From NCBI RefSeq assembly GCF_003205495.1, contig NZ_QJRX01000004.1, positions 248,764-312,763 of the forward strand: DNA of 64,000 nt, written 5' to 3'. Under the pieces are notes generated by a model. It had not been told where the DNA came from and made no database searches. It worked only from the letters and a program-made list of their open reading frames with translations. Numbering within the stretch: the first letter of the stretch is position 1; every line of letters begins with the position of its first letter. The stretch comes from Aquipseudomonas alcaligenes. Lineage in GTDB: Bacteria > Pseudomonadota > Gammaproteobacteria > Pseudomonadales > Pseudomonadaceae. The position numbers and the translations under genes are program-made. Positions 36,294 to 44,534 of this stretch are shown piece after piece.

Positions 36294-37024
36294 CCCGCGT
36301 GCTGCTGCTCGGCGGCGTCGGCGATGCACTGCGCCTGGCCCGCCGCCTGGGCCCCGAGCACCTGTACAGCCTGGCCGGGCTGGGCAAGGTGCCGGAGGAT
36401 CTGAGCTGCCGGGTGCGCGTCGGTGGCTTTGGCGGTGCCGAAGGGTTGGCCGACTTTATTCGCAGCGAAGGTTTCGACCTGCTGCTGGACGTCACCCACC
36501 CCTATGCCGCGCAAATCAGCGCCAATGCCGCTGCGGCCGCGCGCCTGGCCGGCGTGCCCTGCTGGGCGCTGCGCCGTCCAGGCTGGCAGCCGCAGCCTGG
36601 CGACGACTGGCGCGTGGTGGCCGACTGGGCCGCGCTGATCCAGGCGCTGGAACCCTTCGCCAAGCCCTTCTTCACCCTCGGCCGCGAGCCGCTGGCGCAT
36701 CTCGACGAGATTCCCGCGCACCAGCACTGGACCCTGCGCCTGCTCGACGCCCAGCTCGAACACCCACGTGCCCGCTGCATTGCCGCGCGCGGCCCCTTCA
36801 CCCTCGAGGACGAACGCGCGCTGTTCGCCACCGAGGGCTTCGATGTGCTGGTGAGCAAGAACAGCGGTGGCCATGCCACCGAGGCCAAGCTGCAGGTCGC
36901 CCGCGAGCGCGGCCTGCCGGTACTGCTGCTGGCACGCCCCGAACTGCCTGAGGTGGAGCGCAGCTTCGCCGATCCCGACACCCTGTGGCAGGCCCTGCAG
37001 CCGCTGCTCCGAGATTTCCGATGA
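36290..37024 (+). CDS. cobK: Precorrin-6A reductase
   Basis: NADPH-dependent reduction of precorrin-6A to dihydro-precorrin-6. 244 residues of the CbiJ/CobK family: [17 protein letters not shown] start, [29 protein letters not shown] and [16 protein letters not shown]. The 4-nt overlap with cobL and the 4-nt overlap with the downstream ferredoxin-like gene show a tight three-gene operon. Together with cobF and cobM this completes the middle of the aerobic route. Confidence 0.95.
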   Translation: MTRVLLLGGVGDALRLARRLGPEHLYSLAGLGKVPEDLSCRVRVGGFGGAEGLADFIRSEGFDLLLDVTHPYAAQISANAAAAARLAGVPCWALRRPGWQPQPGDDWRVVADWAALIQALEPFAKPFFTLGREPLAHLDEIPAHQHWTLRLLDAQLEHPRARCIAARGPFTLEDERALFATEGFDVLVSKNSGGHATEAKLQVARERGLPVLLLARPELPEVERSFADPDTLWQALQPLLRDFR

Positions 37025-37734
37025 AGACCGCAATCTACGCCCGCGTGCTGTTCGCCGGCCCCGACCTCAAGCATGGCAGCTTCGCCGAGCTGACCCGCCG
37101 CCAGTTCAGCGAACAATTCGGCGCTGCCGTGCTGGAGGATCTGTTCGATACCGGCGCTGGCTACGACGAGCTCTGGGCGCGGGTGCGCGAATGCCTGAAC
37201 GCTAACGAGCTGCCACTATTGCTCGTCGATCTCGACCCGTTAGGCAGCAGCCCGCAGTTGGACTGGCTGCGCGGCGAGCTGCAGGCCCTGGCCGGCGAGC
37301 GTGCCGATCAGCTGTTCGCCTGCGCAGGCAATAACGAGGACGTGGTGGCGCTGGCCAAACTGATCCAGCAGCCGGACAAGCATCTGGGCTGCGTGGAGGT
37401 GCCGCAGCTGCCGGCCAGTCACAGCTGGTCGTGCATCCCGCCGCACCGCTACCGCGTGCTGCTGTGCAACGGCCCGCGCTGCACCCGGCGCGGCGCCCTG
37501 CCGCTATGGAAGCTGCTGCGCGAGGAGCTGAAGGCGGCCGGTCGGCTGGAAACCGTGGACGGCGTGCATATCACCCGCACCCAGTGCCAGTTCCCCTGCG
37601 ACCAGGGGCCGACCCTGAGTGTCTACCCGAGCGGCGAGTGGTACCGCATCCGCGATGCGGCCGAGGTGAGGTGCCTGGTGCAGCAGCGCTTCGTCGAGGA
37701 GCGCGCGGTACCCGAGCTGATCATGCGCGCATGA
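37021..37734 (+). CDS. (2Fe-2S) ferredoxin-like protein in the cobL-cobK operon
   Basis: 237 residues. The first 140 residues resemble a chelatase/CbiX-type alpha/beta layout (AIYARVLFAGPDLKHGSF, and a later HLGCVEVPQLP), though I cannot confirm a family. The last 90 form a thioredoxin-like 2Fe-2S ferredoxin: C149-x4-C154 (CNGPRCTRRGA) and C189-x3-C193 (CQFPCDQGPTLSVYP). The 4-nt overlap with cobK implies a role with cobalamin synthesis. Possible roles are electron supply to CobG or to cobalt reduction, or metal handling; none is shown by the sequence. Confidence 0.8.
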   Translation: MKTAIYARVLFAGPDLKHGSFAELTRRQFSEQFGAAVLEDLFDTGAGYDELWARVRECLNANELPLLLVDLDPLGSSPQLDWLRGELQALAGERADQLFACAGNNEDVVALAKLIQQPDKHLGCVEVPQLPASHSWSCIPPHRYRVLLCNGPRCTRRGALPLWKLLREELKAAGRLETVDGVHITRTQCQFPCDQGPTLSVYPSGEWYRIRDAAEVRCLVQQRFVEERAVPELIMRA

Positions 37735-37738
37735 TCTT

Positions 37739-37775
37739 GGGTGAAACCGGCGTGTGGGTTACGCGGGTTTCACCC
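37739..37775. repeat. Inverted repeat after the ferredoxin-like gene
   Basis: GGGTGAAACC (37739-37748) and GGTTTCACCC (37766-37775) form a 10-bp stem just downstream of the stop. The core resembles the GGGTGAAA/TTTCACCC repeats scattered in Pseudomonas intergenic DNA. Confidence 0.7.
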
Positions 37776-37809
37776 GCCCTACCTATGGGACGACCCACGC
37801 GGGGAGACA

Positions 37810-37839
37810 GCGCCCTCTCCCATAAATGGGAGAGGGCGC
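37810..37839. repeat. Dispersed hairpin repeat between convergent genes
   Basis: A perfect 14-bp stem (GCGCCCTCTCCCAT and complement) with a 2-nt loop, the same family as 9968-9993 and 60683-60708. Lying between the convergent ferredoxin-like gene and ttcA, it may help separate their transcripts. Confidence 0.8.
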
Positions 37840-37843
37840 ACAC

Positions 37844-38671
37844 TCACAGGTTCATCACATCGAGGAAGCGCGGCGTGGCGCTGTCGTCGATCTTCAGGCT
37901 CTGGAAGTCGAACAGGTTGCGGTCGGCCAGCTGCGACGGCACCACGTTCTGCAGGGCGCGGAACATGATCTCGGTGCGGCCCGGGCTCTTGCGCTCCCAC
38001 TCGGTGAGCATTTCCTTGACCACCTGGCGCTGCAGGTTTTCCTGCGAGCCGCACAGGTTGCACGGGATGATCGGGAATTCCTTCATCACCGAGTAGGCCT
38101 CGATGTCCTTCTCGCTGCAGTAGGCCAGCGGGCGGATCACCACGTTGCGCCCATCGTCGGACAGCAGCTTGGGCGGCATGGCCTTCAGCGTGCCGCCGTA
38201 GAACATGTTGAGGAAGAAGGTCTCGAGGATGTCGTCGCGGTGGTGACCGAGCGCCATCTTGGTCGCGCCGATCTCGTCGGCGTAGGTGTACAGGGTGCCG
38301 CGGCGCAGGCGCGAGCACAGTGAGCAGGTGGTCTTGCCCTCCGGGATCTTCTCCTTCACCACCGAGTAGGTGTCCTTCTCGATGATGTGGTACGGCACGC
38401 CGATGGACTCCAGATAGGCCGGCAGCACGTGCTCGGGGAAGCCAGGCTGCTTCTGGTCCATGTTCACCGCGACGATCTCGAACTGGATCGGCGCCACCTT
38501 CTGCAGGTACAGCAGCACGTCGAGCATGGTGTAGCTGTCCTTGCCGCCGGACAGGCAGACCATCACCTTGTCGCCGTCCTCGATCATGTTGAAGTCGGCA
38601 ATGGCCTCGCCGACCTGGCGGCGCAGGCGCTTCTGCAGTTTGTTCTGGTTGACCGAGAGGGTGCTGGGCAT
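37844..38671 (-). CDS. ttcA: tRNA 2-thiocytidine biosynthesis protein TtcA
   Basis: Thiolates cytidine 32 of some tRNAs using an Fe-S cluster. 275 residues. The PP-loop ATPase motif [11 protein letters not shown] is near residues 50-60. Two CxxC pairs, [10 protein letters not shown] and PCNLCGSQ, supply cluster and catalytic cysteines. [17 protein letters not shown] and [12 protein letters not shown] are further family blocks. It has its own transcription unit, convergent with the B12 ferredoxin-like gene and divergent from the J-domain gene. Confidence 0.97.
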   Translation of the reverse strand: MPSTLSVNQNKLQKRLRRQVGEAIADFNMIEDGDKVMVCLSGGKDSYTMLDVLLYLQKVAPIQFEIVAVNMDQKQPGFPEHVLPAYLESIGVPYHIIEKDTYSVVKEKIPEGKTTCSLCSRLRRGTLYTYADEIGATKMALGHHRDDILETFFLNMFYGGTLKAMPPKLLSDDGRNVVIRPLAYCSEKDIEAYSVMKEFPIIPCNLCGSQENLQRQVVKEMLTEWERKSPGRTEIMFRALQNVVPSQLADRNLFDFQSLKIDDSATPRFLDVMNL

Positions 38672-38757
38672 GGTGCTGGAGAATCCGGGGTGAAGGCGAA
38701 AAGCTGGCTATTTTACGCACAAAGCCGGCTCGCGGCAGCCCGTGTTAGGCTCAGCCG

Positions 38758-39351
38758 ATGAACAACGACCTCGACCCCGCCCTCGACCTTGCCGAGCAAC
38801 TGCACGAACTGCTGCGCGCCGCGCCCGCCGGCATCAGCGAGTTCCAGCTGATCCAGCAGCTCAAGGCGCGCCGCTCCACGCATATCCCGCACCTGGAACT
38901 GGCCGACAAGCTGGTGCTGTTCCGCACCCATTTCCTGCTGTTCAACGCCCTGTACCGGTTGCGCGAGCACCTCTGGGGCCGCCAGGAGGCCCACCTGCAC
39001 ATCAGCCCGCTGTGCGTGCAGCTACAGCCCTGGCGCCCCGGCAGCGTGGCACTGGCCGAGCACGATCCGCTGCGCGACTACTACCTCGACCTGCAGCACC
39101 TGCGCGACACCACCGAGCGCGACGTGGAGAAGCTGCTGGCCAGCTTCTGGACGCGCATGCAGGGCGGTGACGAGAAACGCGCGGCTCTGGAGCTGTTCGA
39201 ACTGGACGGCGACCGGCCGCTCGACCTCGCCAGCATCAAGCTGCGCTACCGCCAGCTGGTGAGCCAGCACCACCCGGACCGCGGCGGCAGCACCGAGCGC
39301 CTGCAGTCGATCAACCTGGCGATGGAAATACTGCAGCGCTATTACGGCTGA
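38758..39351 (+). CDS. DnaJ-related protein with C-terminal J domain
   Basis: 197 residues. The N-terminal 130 residues match the DNA-J-related family domain (FQLIQQLKARRSTHIPHLEL, FRTHFLLFNALYRLREHLW, YLDLQHLRDTTERDVEKLL). The last 65 form a minimal J domain with the HPD signature in VSQHHPDRGGS and a downstream NLAMEILQRYY helix. J domains stimulate Hsp70 (DnaK) ATPase; the N-terminal part probably brings a specific client. It has no companion dnaK gene here. Confidence 0.9.
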   Translation: MNNDLDPALDLAEQLHELLRAAPAGISEFQLIQQLKARRSTHIPHLELADKLVLFRTHFLLFNALYRLREHLWGRQEAHLHISPLCVQLQPWRPGSVALAEHDPLRDYYLDLQHLRDTTERDVEKLLASFWTRMQGGDEKRAALELFELDGDRPLDLASIKLRYRQLVSQHHPDRGGSTERLQSINLAMEILQRYYG

Positions 39352-39518
39352 CTCTTAGAGAGCGATTCGCTCTAAAGCCGCGGCTCACGCGGGCTGCGCC
39401 CTTCTCCTATACTGCGGCATACGGTCGCAGTAAGTTCGGCCTGCACCCGGTGACGCTGAGCACGCGTACCGGGCGTTACGCTCGGGGGCGATCGACAATA
39501 AAAAGAGGAGGTGTCTGC

Positions 39519-40118
39519 ATGATCCACCATGTTTGGGGGCTCTTCACCCATCCCGACCAAGAGTGGCAGGAAATCCGTGGCGAGGAAGAAACCATCAGCC
39601 ACATGTACCTGACCCACGTCCTGATTCTCGCGGCCATACCGGCGATCTGCGCCTACTTCGGCACCACCGAGGTGGGCTGGACGGTCGGCGATGGCGACCC
39701 GGTCAAGCTCACCGCGGCCAGCGCGCTGCAGATGACCATCATGTCCTACCTGGCGATGCTCGCCGGCGTGGCCGTGATGGGCGCCTTCATCCACTGGATG
39801 GCGCGCACCTACGACTCCAACCCGACCCTGACCCAGTGCGTGGTCTTCGCCGCCTACACCGCCACGCCGCTGTTCATCGGCGGGGTCGCCGCGCTCTACC
39901 CGAGCCTGTGGCTGGGCATGTTCGTCGGCACCGCGGCCATCTGCTACACAGTCTACCTGCTGTATGCCGGTATCCCCACCTTCATGGGCATCCCCGAAGA
40001 CGAGGGCTTCATGTTCTCCAGCTCGGTGTTGGCCGTGGGCCTGGTGGTGCTGGTGGCGATGATCGCCTGCTCGGTGATCCTCTGGGGCTTTGGCGTGGGG
40101 CCTGTCTACACCAGCTGA
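39519..40118 (+). CDS. Yip1-family inner membrane protein
   Basis: 199 residues with about five hydrophobic segments after a short N-terminal amphipathic region (VWGLFTHPDQEWQEI, a signature of bacterial Yip1-domain proteins). Other features are HVLILAAIPAICAYFG, FAAYTATPLFIGGVAALYP and a helical C-terminus. Function is unknown; relatives are often linked to envelope homeostasis. A strong AGAGGAGG ribosome site (39503-39510) precedes the ATG. Upstream (39352-39518) are a small hairpin and a TATACT element at about 39408 that could be its -10. Confidence 0.85.
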   Translation: MIHHVWGLFTHPDQEWQEIRGEEETISHMYLTHVLILAAIPAICAYFGTTEVGWTVGDGDPVKLTAASALQMTIMSYLAMLAGVAVMGAFIHWMARTYDSNPTLTQCVVFAAYTATPLFIGGVAALYPSLWLGMFVGTAAICYTVYLLYAGIPTFMGIPEDEGFMFSSSVLAVGLVVLVAMIACSVILWGFGVGPVYTS

Positions 40119-40203
40119 TTGGAAACCCGGCCTGCCGCCACAGGGAGCCGCCTTCGGGCGGCTTCGTGTTTTATGCCGCGCCTCGGCCCGGCATAATCAC
40201 GCC

Positions 40204-40698
40204 ATGCCCGAACTTCTCCACGCACGCGTCGAAGCCTGCTACCAGCTGGCCGAAGACTTCTTCAAGCGCCGCTTCCCACGCCCCGAAGTCAGCTTCAAGC
40301 TGCGCGGGCAGAAGGCCGGCGTCGCCCACCTGCAGGAAAACCTGCTGCGCTTCAACCCCAAGCTCTATGCGGAAAACCGCGAGCACTTCCTCAAGCAGAC
40401 GGTGGCCCACGAAGTCGCCCATCTGGTCGCGTACCAGCTGTTCGGCCCGCGCATCCAGCCACATGGCGAGGAATGGCAGCTGATCATGCGCGGGGTCTAC
40501 GAGCTGCCGCCGGAGCGCTGCCACCACTACGAGGTGGGCCGGCGCAAGAGCACCCGCTACCTCTACCTGTGCCAGTGCCCGGACGGCGAGTTCCCCTTCT
40601 CCAGCCAGCGCCATCGCCTGGTGGCCCAGGGGCGCCGCTACTTCTGCCGGCGCTGCCGGACGACCCTGGTGTTCAGCGGCGAGCAGCGCATCGAGTAG
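40204..40698 (+). CDS. sprT: SprT-family zinc metalloprotease-like protein
   Basis: 164 residues. The SprT-like domain carries the zinc-protease motif HEVAH (in VAHEVAHLVAYQLFGP, about residue 64) and a third ligand His in HGEEW. A C-terminal zinc ribbon follows: YLCQCP at about residue 123 and FCRRCRTTL. In eukaryotes SprT domains cut DNA-protein crosslinks. The bacterial role is poorly known, so the activity is inferred from motifs only. Confidence 0.93.
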   Translation: MPELLHARVEACYQLAEDFFKRRFPRPEVSFKLRGQKAGVAHLQENLLRFNPKLYAENREHFLKQTVAHEVAHLVAYQLFGPRIQPHGEEWQLIMRGVYELPPERCHHYEVGRRKSTRYLYLCQCPDGEFPFSSQRHRLVAQGRRYFCRRCRTTLVFSGEQRIE

Positions 40699-40742
40699 TC
40701 CCCGCCGCCACCCGCGAAGCGGCCTCGCTCGGCTGTCGGCGC

Positions 40743-43049
40743 TCAGGCCAACTCGGCGCGCAGCTGCCTGGCCGCCGCCACCATGTTGACCAGCGCCGCC
40801 TCGGTCTCCGCCCAGCCACGGGTCTTCAGGCCGCAGTCCGGGTTGACCCACAGGCGCTCAGCCGGCACCCGTCGGGCGGCCTTCTTCATCAGGCGCACCA
40901 TCTCGGCGCGGTCCGGCACCCGCGGCGAGTGGATGTCGTAGACGCCGGGGCCGATCTCGTTGGGGTAGTCAAAGCGCTCGAAGGCCTCCAGCAACTGCAT
41001 ATCCGAGCGCGAGGTCTCGATGGTAATGACGTCGGCGTCCATCGCCGCGATGGACTCGATCACGTCGTTGAACTCGCTGTAGCACATGTGGGTATGGATC
41101 TGCGTCTCGTCGCGCACCCCCGAGGCGCACAGGCGGAACGCCTCGGTGGCCCAGTCCAGGTAGTGCTGCCAACCGGCCTTGCGCAGCGGCAGGCCCTCGC
41201 GGAAGGCCGCCTCGTCGATCTGGATGACCCTGATGCCGGCCGCCTCCAGGTCCACTACCTCGTCGCGGATGGCTAGGGCCAGCTGGCGCGCCTGCTGCTC
41301 GCGGGGGATGTCGTCGCGCGCGAAGGACCACATCAGCATGGTCACCGGGCCGGTCAGCATGCCCTTCATCGGCTTGTCGGTGCAGCCCTGCGCGTAGCGA
41401 ATCCAGTCCACCGTCATCGGTCGCGGGCGCGACAGGTCGCCATAGATCAGCGCCGGCTTCACGCAGCGCGAGCCGTAGCTCTGCACCCAGCCGAAGCGGG
41501 TGAAGGCGTAGCCGTCGAGCTGTTCGGCGAAGTACTCGACCATGTCGTTGCGCTCGGCCTCGCCGTGCACCAGCACGTCCAGTCCCAGCTGCTCCTGCAG
41601 CGTCACTGCATGGCGTATTTCGCTGTGCATGGCCTCGGTGTACGCGGCTACCGACAGCTTGCCGGCCCTGAACGCCTGGCGCGCCAGGCGGATGGCCGGA
41701 GTCTGCGGGAAGGAGCCGATGGTGGTGGTGGGAAACAGCGGCAGCCTGAGCCGTGCACGCTGCCGCACGCTGCGCTCGGCGAAAGGCGACGGGCGCCGGC
41801 TGTGTTCGGGACGAATCGCCGCCAGGCGCTCCTGCACCGCCGGCTTGTGGATGCGCGACGAGGAGGCGCGGCTGCCCCGTGCCGCGCGACTGGCGAGTAG
41901 CGCGGCACGCACCTCGGGATCCTGCGGCTCGCGCAGGGCGCGGGCCAGCACGGCGACTTCCGCGCATTTCTGCACGGCGAAGGCCAGCCAGCTTTTCAGC
42001 TCGGCATCCAGCCGGTCCTCGCGGCGCAGATCGACCGGCACGTGCAGCAGCGAGCAGCTGGGCGCCAACCACAGGCGTGCACCGAGGCGTTCGTGGGCTT
42101 CGCGCAGCAGCCCCAGGGCCTGGTCGAGGTCGCTGCGCCAGATGTTGCGACCGTCGACCACGCCCAGCGACAGCACCTTGTAGGCCGGCAGGCGGTCGAG
42201 GATGGCTGGGAACTGCTCCGGGGCGCGCACCAGGTCGATGTGCAGTCCGTCCACCGGCAGGCCGGCGGCCAGGCCGAGGTTGTCCTCCAGGCCGGCGAAG
42301 TAGGTGGCGATCAGCTTGCGGCACGGCTCGCGCTGCAGCAGGTTGTAGGTGCGCTCGAAGGCGTTCTTCCAGGTCTGCGGCAGGTCCAGCGCCAGGATCG
42401 GTTCGTCGATCTGCACCCAGTCGATGCCCAGCCCGGCCAGGCGCTGGAGAATCTCGCCGTAGACCGGAACCAGGCGTTCGAGCAGCTCGAGGCGGTCGAA
42501 CTCGCCGCCCTTGCACTTGCCCAGCCACAGGTAGGTCAGCGGGCCGATCAGCGCCGGCTTGAGGGCGTGCCCCAGGGCCAGGCCCTCCTCCACTTCCTCG
42601 AACAGCTGCTCCCAGCTCAGGCTGAACTGCTGATCGGCGGAGAATTCGGGGACCAGGTAGTGGTAGTTGCTGTCGAACCACTTGGTGAGCTCTTGGGCGT
42701 GGACACCGCCGCAGCAGCTGTTCTGGCTGCTCTTGTTCCGAGAAACCCCACGGGCCATGCCGAACAGGGTGTCGAGGGTCGGCTGGGCGCCGTGCCGCCG
42801 GAAGCGCTCGGGGATCACGCCGAACATCAGCGAGTGGGTCAGCACCTGGTCGTACCAGGCGAAGTCGCCCACCGGCAGCAGCTCGATGCCGGCGTCCTTC
42901 TGCAGCTGCCAGTGCGCGGCGCGCAGCTCGCGGCCGACGGCGCGCAGGCCGGCTTCGTCGAGCTCGCCCTGCCAATGGGCTTCCAGGGCCTTCTTCAGTT
43001 CGCGGTCGCGGCCGATGCGGGGAAAGCCGAGGTTGTGGGCCAGTGCCAT
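40743..43049 (-). CDS. metE: Cobalamin-independent methionine synthase
   Basis: Transfers methyl from 5-methyltetrahydropteroyl-triglutamate to homocysteine without B12. 768 residues, the full two-barrel length. The N-terminus [19 protein letters not shown] is typical, and the C-terminal zinc site is seen in [12 protein letters not shown] (His, Cys) and [12 protein letters not shown] (Cys). An Arg/Ser-rich linker near residue 400 joins the halves. It is divergent from metR, its usual activator. No cobalamin riboswitch precedes it, unlike metE in many B12-making bacteria. ATG at 43049. Confidence 0.97.
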   Translation of the reverse strand: MALAHNLGFPRIGRDRELKKALEAHWQGELDEAGLRAVGRELRAAHWQLQKDAGIELLPVGDFAWYDQVLTHSLMFGVIPERFRRHGAQPTLDTLFGMARGVSRNKSSQNSCCGGVHAQELTKWFDSNYHYLVPEFSADQQFSLSWEQLFEEVEEGLALGHALKPALIGPLTYLWLGKCKGGEFDRLELLERLVPVYGEILQRLAGLGIDWVQIDEPILALDLPQTWKNAFERTYNLLQREPCRKLIATYFAGLEDNLGLAAGLPVDGLHIDLVRAPEQFPAILDRLPAYKVLSLGVVDGRNIWRSDLDQALGLLREAHERLGARLWLAPSCSLLHVPVDLRREDRLDAELKSWLAFAVQKCAEVAVLARALREPQDPEVRAALLASRAARGSRASSSRIHKPAVQERLAAIRPEHSRRPSPFAERSVRQRARLRLPLFPTTTIGSFPQTPAIRLARQAFRAGKLSVAAYTEAMHSEIRHAVTLQEQLGLDVLVHGEAERNDMVEYFAEQLDGYAFTRFGWVQSYGSRCVKPALIYGDLSRPRPMTVDWIRYAQGCTDKPMKGMLTGPVTMLMWSFARDDIPREQQARQLALAIRDEVVDLEAAGIRVIQIDEAAFREGLPLRKAGWQHYLDWATEAFRLCASGVRDETQIHTHMCYSEFNDVIESIAAMDADVITIETSRSDMQLLEAFERFDYPNEIGPGVYDIHSPRVPDRAEMVRLMKKAARRVPAERLWVNPDCGLKTRGWAETEAALVNMVAAARQLRAELA

Positions 43050-43102
43050 CTGTCTGTCTCCTTGCAGGTCAATGGCGCACATTCTCGACAGCGACCACTC
43101 CA

Positions 43103-43160
43103 TGAGACAAACTCAACATATTCTTGATCATCACAAATTTCATTCATTGAGATTCGCTCA
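43103..43160. promoter_or_regulatory. Two TGAG-N5-CTCA palindromes, candidate MetR sites
   Basis: TGAG-ACAAA-CTCA (43103-43115) and TGAG-ATTCG-CTCA (43148-43160) lie 45 bp apart in the metE-metR divergent gap. The E. coli MetR consensus is TGAA-N5-TTCA, so these differ by one base per arm but keep length and symmetry. The second overlaps the metR start codon, which would suit autorepression. Confidence 0.55.
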
Positions 43161-44080
43161 TGCTGGAATTGCGCCACCTCAAGACCCTGCACGCCCTGCG
43201 CGAAGCCGACAGCCTGGTGGAAGCCGCCGAGCGCCTGCACCTGACCCAGTCGGCGCTGTCCCACCAGTTCAAGGAGCTGGAGGAGCGCCTGGGCATGCAG
43301 CTGTTCGTGCGCAAGACCAAACCGGTGCGCTTCACCAGCGCCGGCCTGCGCCTGTTGCAGCTGGCCGACAGCCTGCTACCGCAGCTGCGCGCCGCCGAGC
43401 GCGACCTGGCGCGCCTGGCCGGCGGTACCGCGGGCCGCCTGCACATGGCCATCGAGTGCCACAGCTGCTTCCAGTGGCTGATGCCGACCATCGACCAGTT
43501 CCGCGACGCCTGGCCGGAAGTGGAACTGGACCTGGCCTCGGGCTTCTCCTTCGCCCCGCTGCCGGCGCTGGCCCGCGGCGACCTCGACCTGGTGGTGACC
43601 TCCGACCCGGTGGAGCTGCCCGGCATCACCTACGTGCCGCTGTTCACCTACGAGGCGCTGCTGGCGGTGGCCAACCAGCACCCGCTGGCGAGCCGGCCCT
43701 ACATCCAGCCCGAGGACCTGGAGCGCGAGACGCTGATCACCTACCCGGTGGAGCGCGACCGCCTGGACATCTTCACCCGCTTCCTCGAACCGGCCGACAT
43801 CGAGCCGGCGCAGGTGCGCACCTCCGAGCTGACCGTGATGATGATGCAGCTGGTGGCCAGCGGCCGCGGCGTCTGCGGGCTGCCCAACTGGGCGCTGCAC
43901 GAGTACAGCTCGCGCGGCTACGTCACCGCCAAGCGCCTGGGCGACAAGGGCCTGTTCGCCACGCTCTACGCCGGCATCCGCGCCGACATGCTGGATGCGC
44001 CCTTCATGCGCGACTTCCTGCTCACCGCCAAGGACACCTCCTTCGCCACCCTCGAGGGGGTCAGCGCGGCACGCGGCTGA
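43160..44080 (+). CDS. metR: MetR, LysR-type regulator of methionine genes
   Basis: 306 residues. The N-terminal LysR helix-turn-helix (AERLHLTQSALSHQFKELEE, about residues 20-39) is followed by the co-inducer domain, whose ligand in E. coli is homocysteine. The start MLELRHLKTLHAL closely matches MetR. It is divergent from metE, the standard MetR target. A 9-bp hairpin directly follows its stop. Confidence 0.94.
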   Translation: MLELRHLKTLHALREADSLVEAAERLHLTQSALSHQFKELEERLGMQLFVRKTKPVRFTSAGLRLLQLADSLLPQLRAAERDLARLAGGTAGRLHMAIECHSCFQWLMPTIDQFRDAWPEVELDLASGFSFAPLPALARGDLDLVVTSDPVELPGITYVPLFTYEALLAVANQHPLASRPYIQPEDLERETLITYPVERDRLDIFTRFLEPADIEPAQVRTSELTVMMMQLVASGRGVCGLPNWALHEYSSRGYVTAKRLGDKGLFATLYAGIRADMLDAPFMRDFLLTAKDTSFATLEGVSAARG

Positions 44081-44105
44081 GCCGGCACCTTTTCCCGGTG
44101 CCGGC
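44081..44105 (+). terminator. Hairpin following metR
   Basis: GCCGGCACC (44081-44089) and GGTGCCGGC (44097-44105) form a perfect 9-bp stem with a 7-nt loop directly after the stop codon. There is no T-run after it, so termination efficiency is uncertain. Confidence 0.6.
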
Positions 44106-44140
44106 GTCGAATGCATGACGCCCCCACCGGTTCCCGCGCC

Positions 44141-44449
44141 ATGAAGCTCTTCCCGCCCCTGCTGTGCACCGCCTGCCTGCTGCTGAGCCTGCCCACCCTC
44201 GCCGATCATGCGCGTGGCGGCTGGCCCCAGGGCCAGCGGGACTGGGAGGCCGAGTACCGCGACGGCCCCTGCCGGGTCAAGGAAGAGTTCGAGGACGATG
44301 GCTACGAGGTCGAGATCAAGTGCCGACACGGCCACGGCGCGCACTGGCGCGGCGAGTGGAAGGAGGAATTTCGCGTCGGCGCCTGCAAGGTCAAGCGCGA
44401 AGCCAAGTTCGACGAGTACAAGGAAGAGGTGGAGTGCGATGACGACTAG
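44141..44449 (+). CDS. Small secreted charged protein with an internal duplication
   Basis: 102 residues. An N-terminal signal peptide (MKLFPPLLCTACLLLSLPTL, cleavage likely near ADH) is followed by two similar 26-residue units, EAEYRDGPCRVKEEF... and KEEFRVGACKVKREA..., each ending in a Cys. Aligned without gaps they share 11 of 26 positions, including both Cys. Four cysteines in the mature protein could form two disulfides in the periplasm. I do not recognise a family with a known role. An upstream ATG at 44111 is less likely because it would spoil the signal peptide. Confidence 0.75.
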   Translation: MKLFPPLLCTACLLLSLPTLADHARGGWPQGQRDWEAEYRDGPCRVKEEFEDDGYEVEIKCRHGHGAHWRGEWKEEFRVGACKVKREAKFDEYKEEVECDDD

Positions 44450-44534
44450 TCGACGACAAAAAGCCCGCCTCCCCCTCGGCGCCGACTAAGCTTGGATCAA
44501 GAGCACCGATCCTGAGCAGCCAGGCCAGTCGAAC

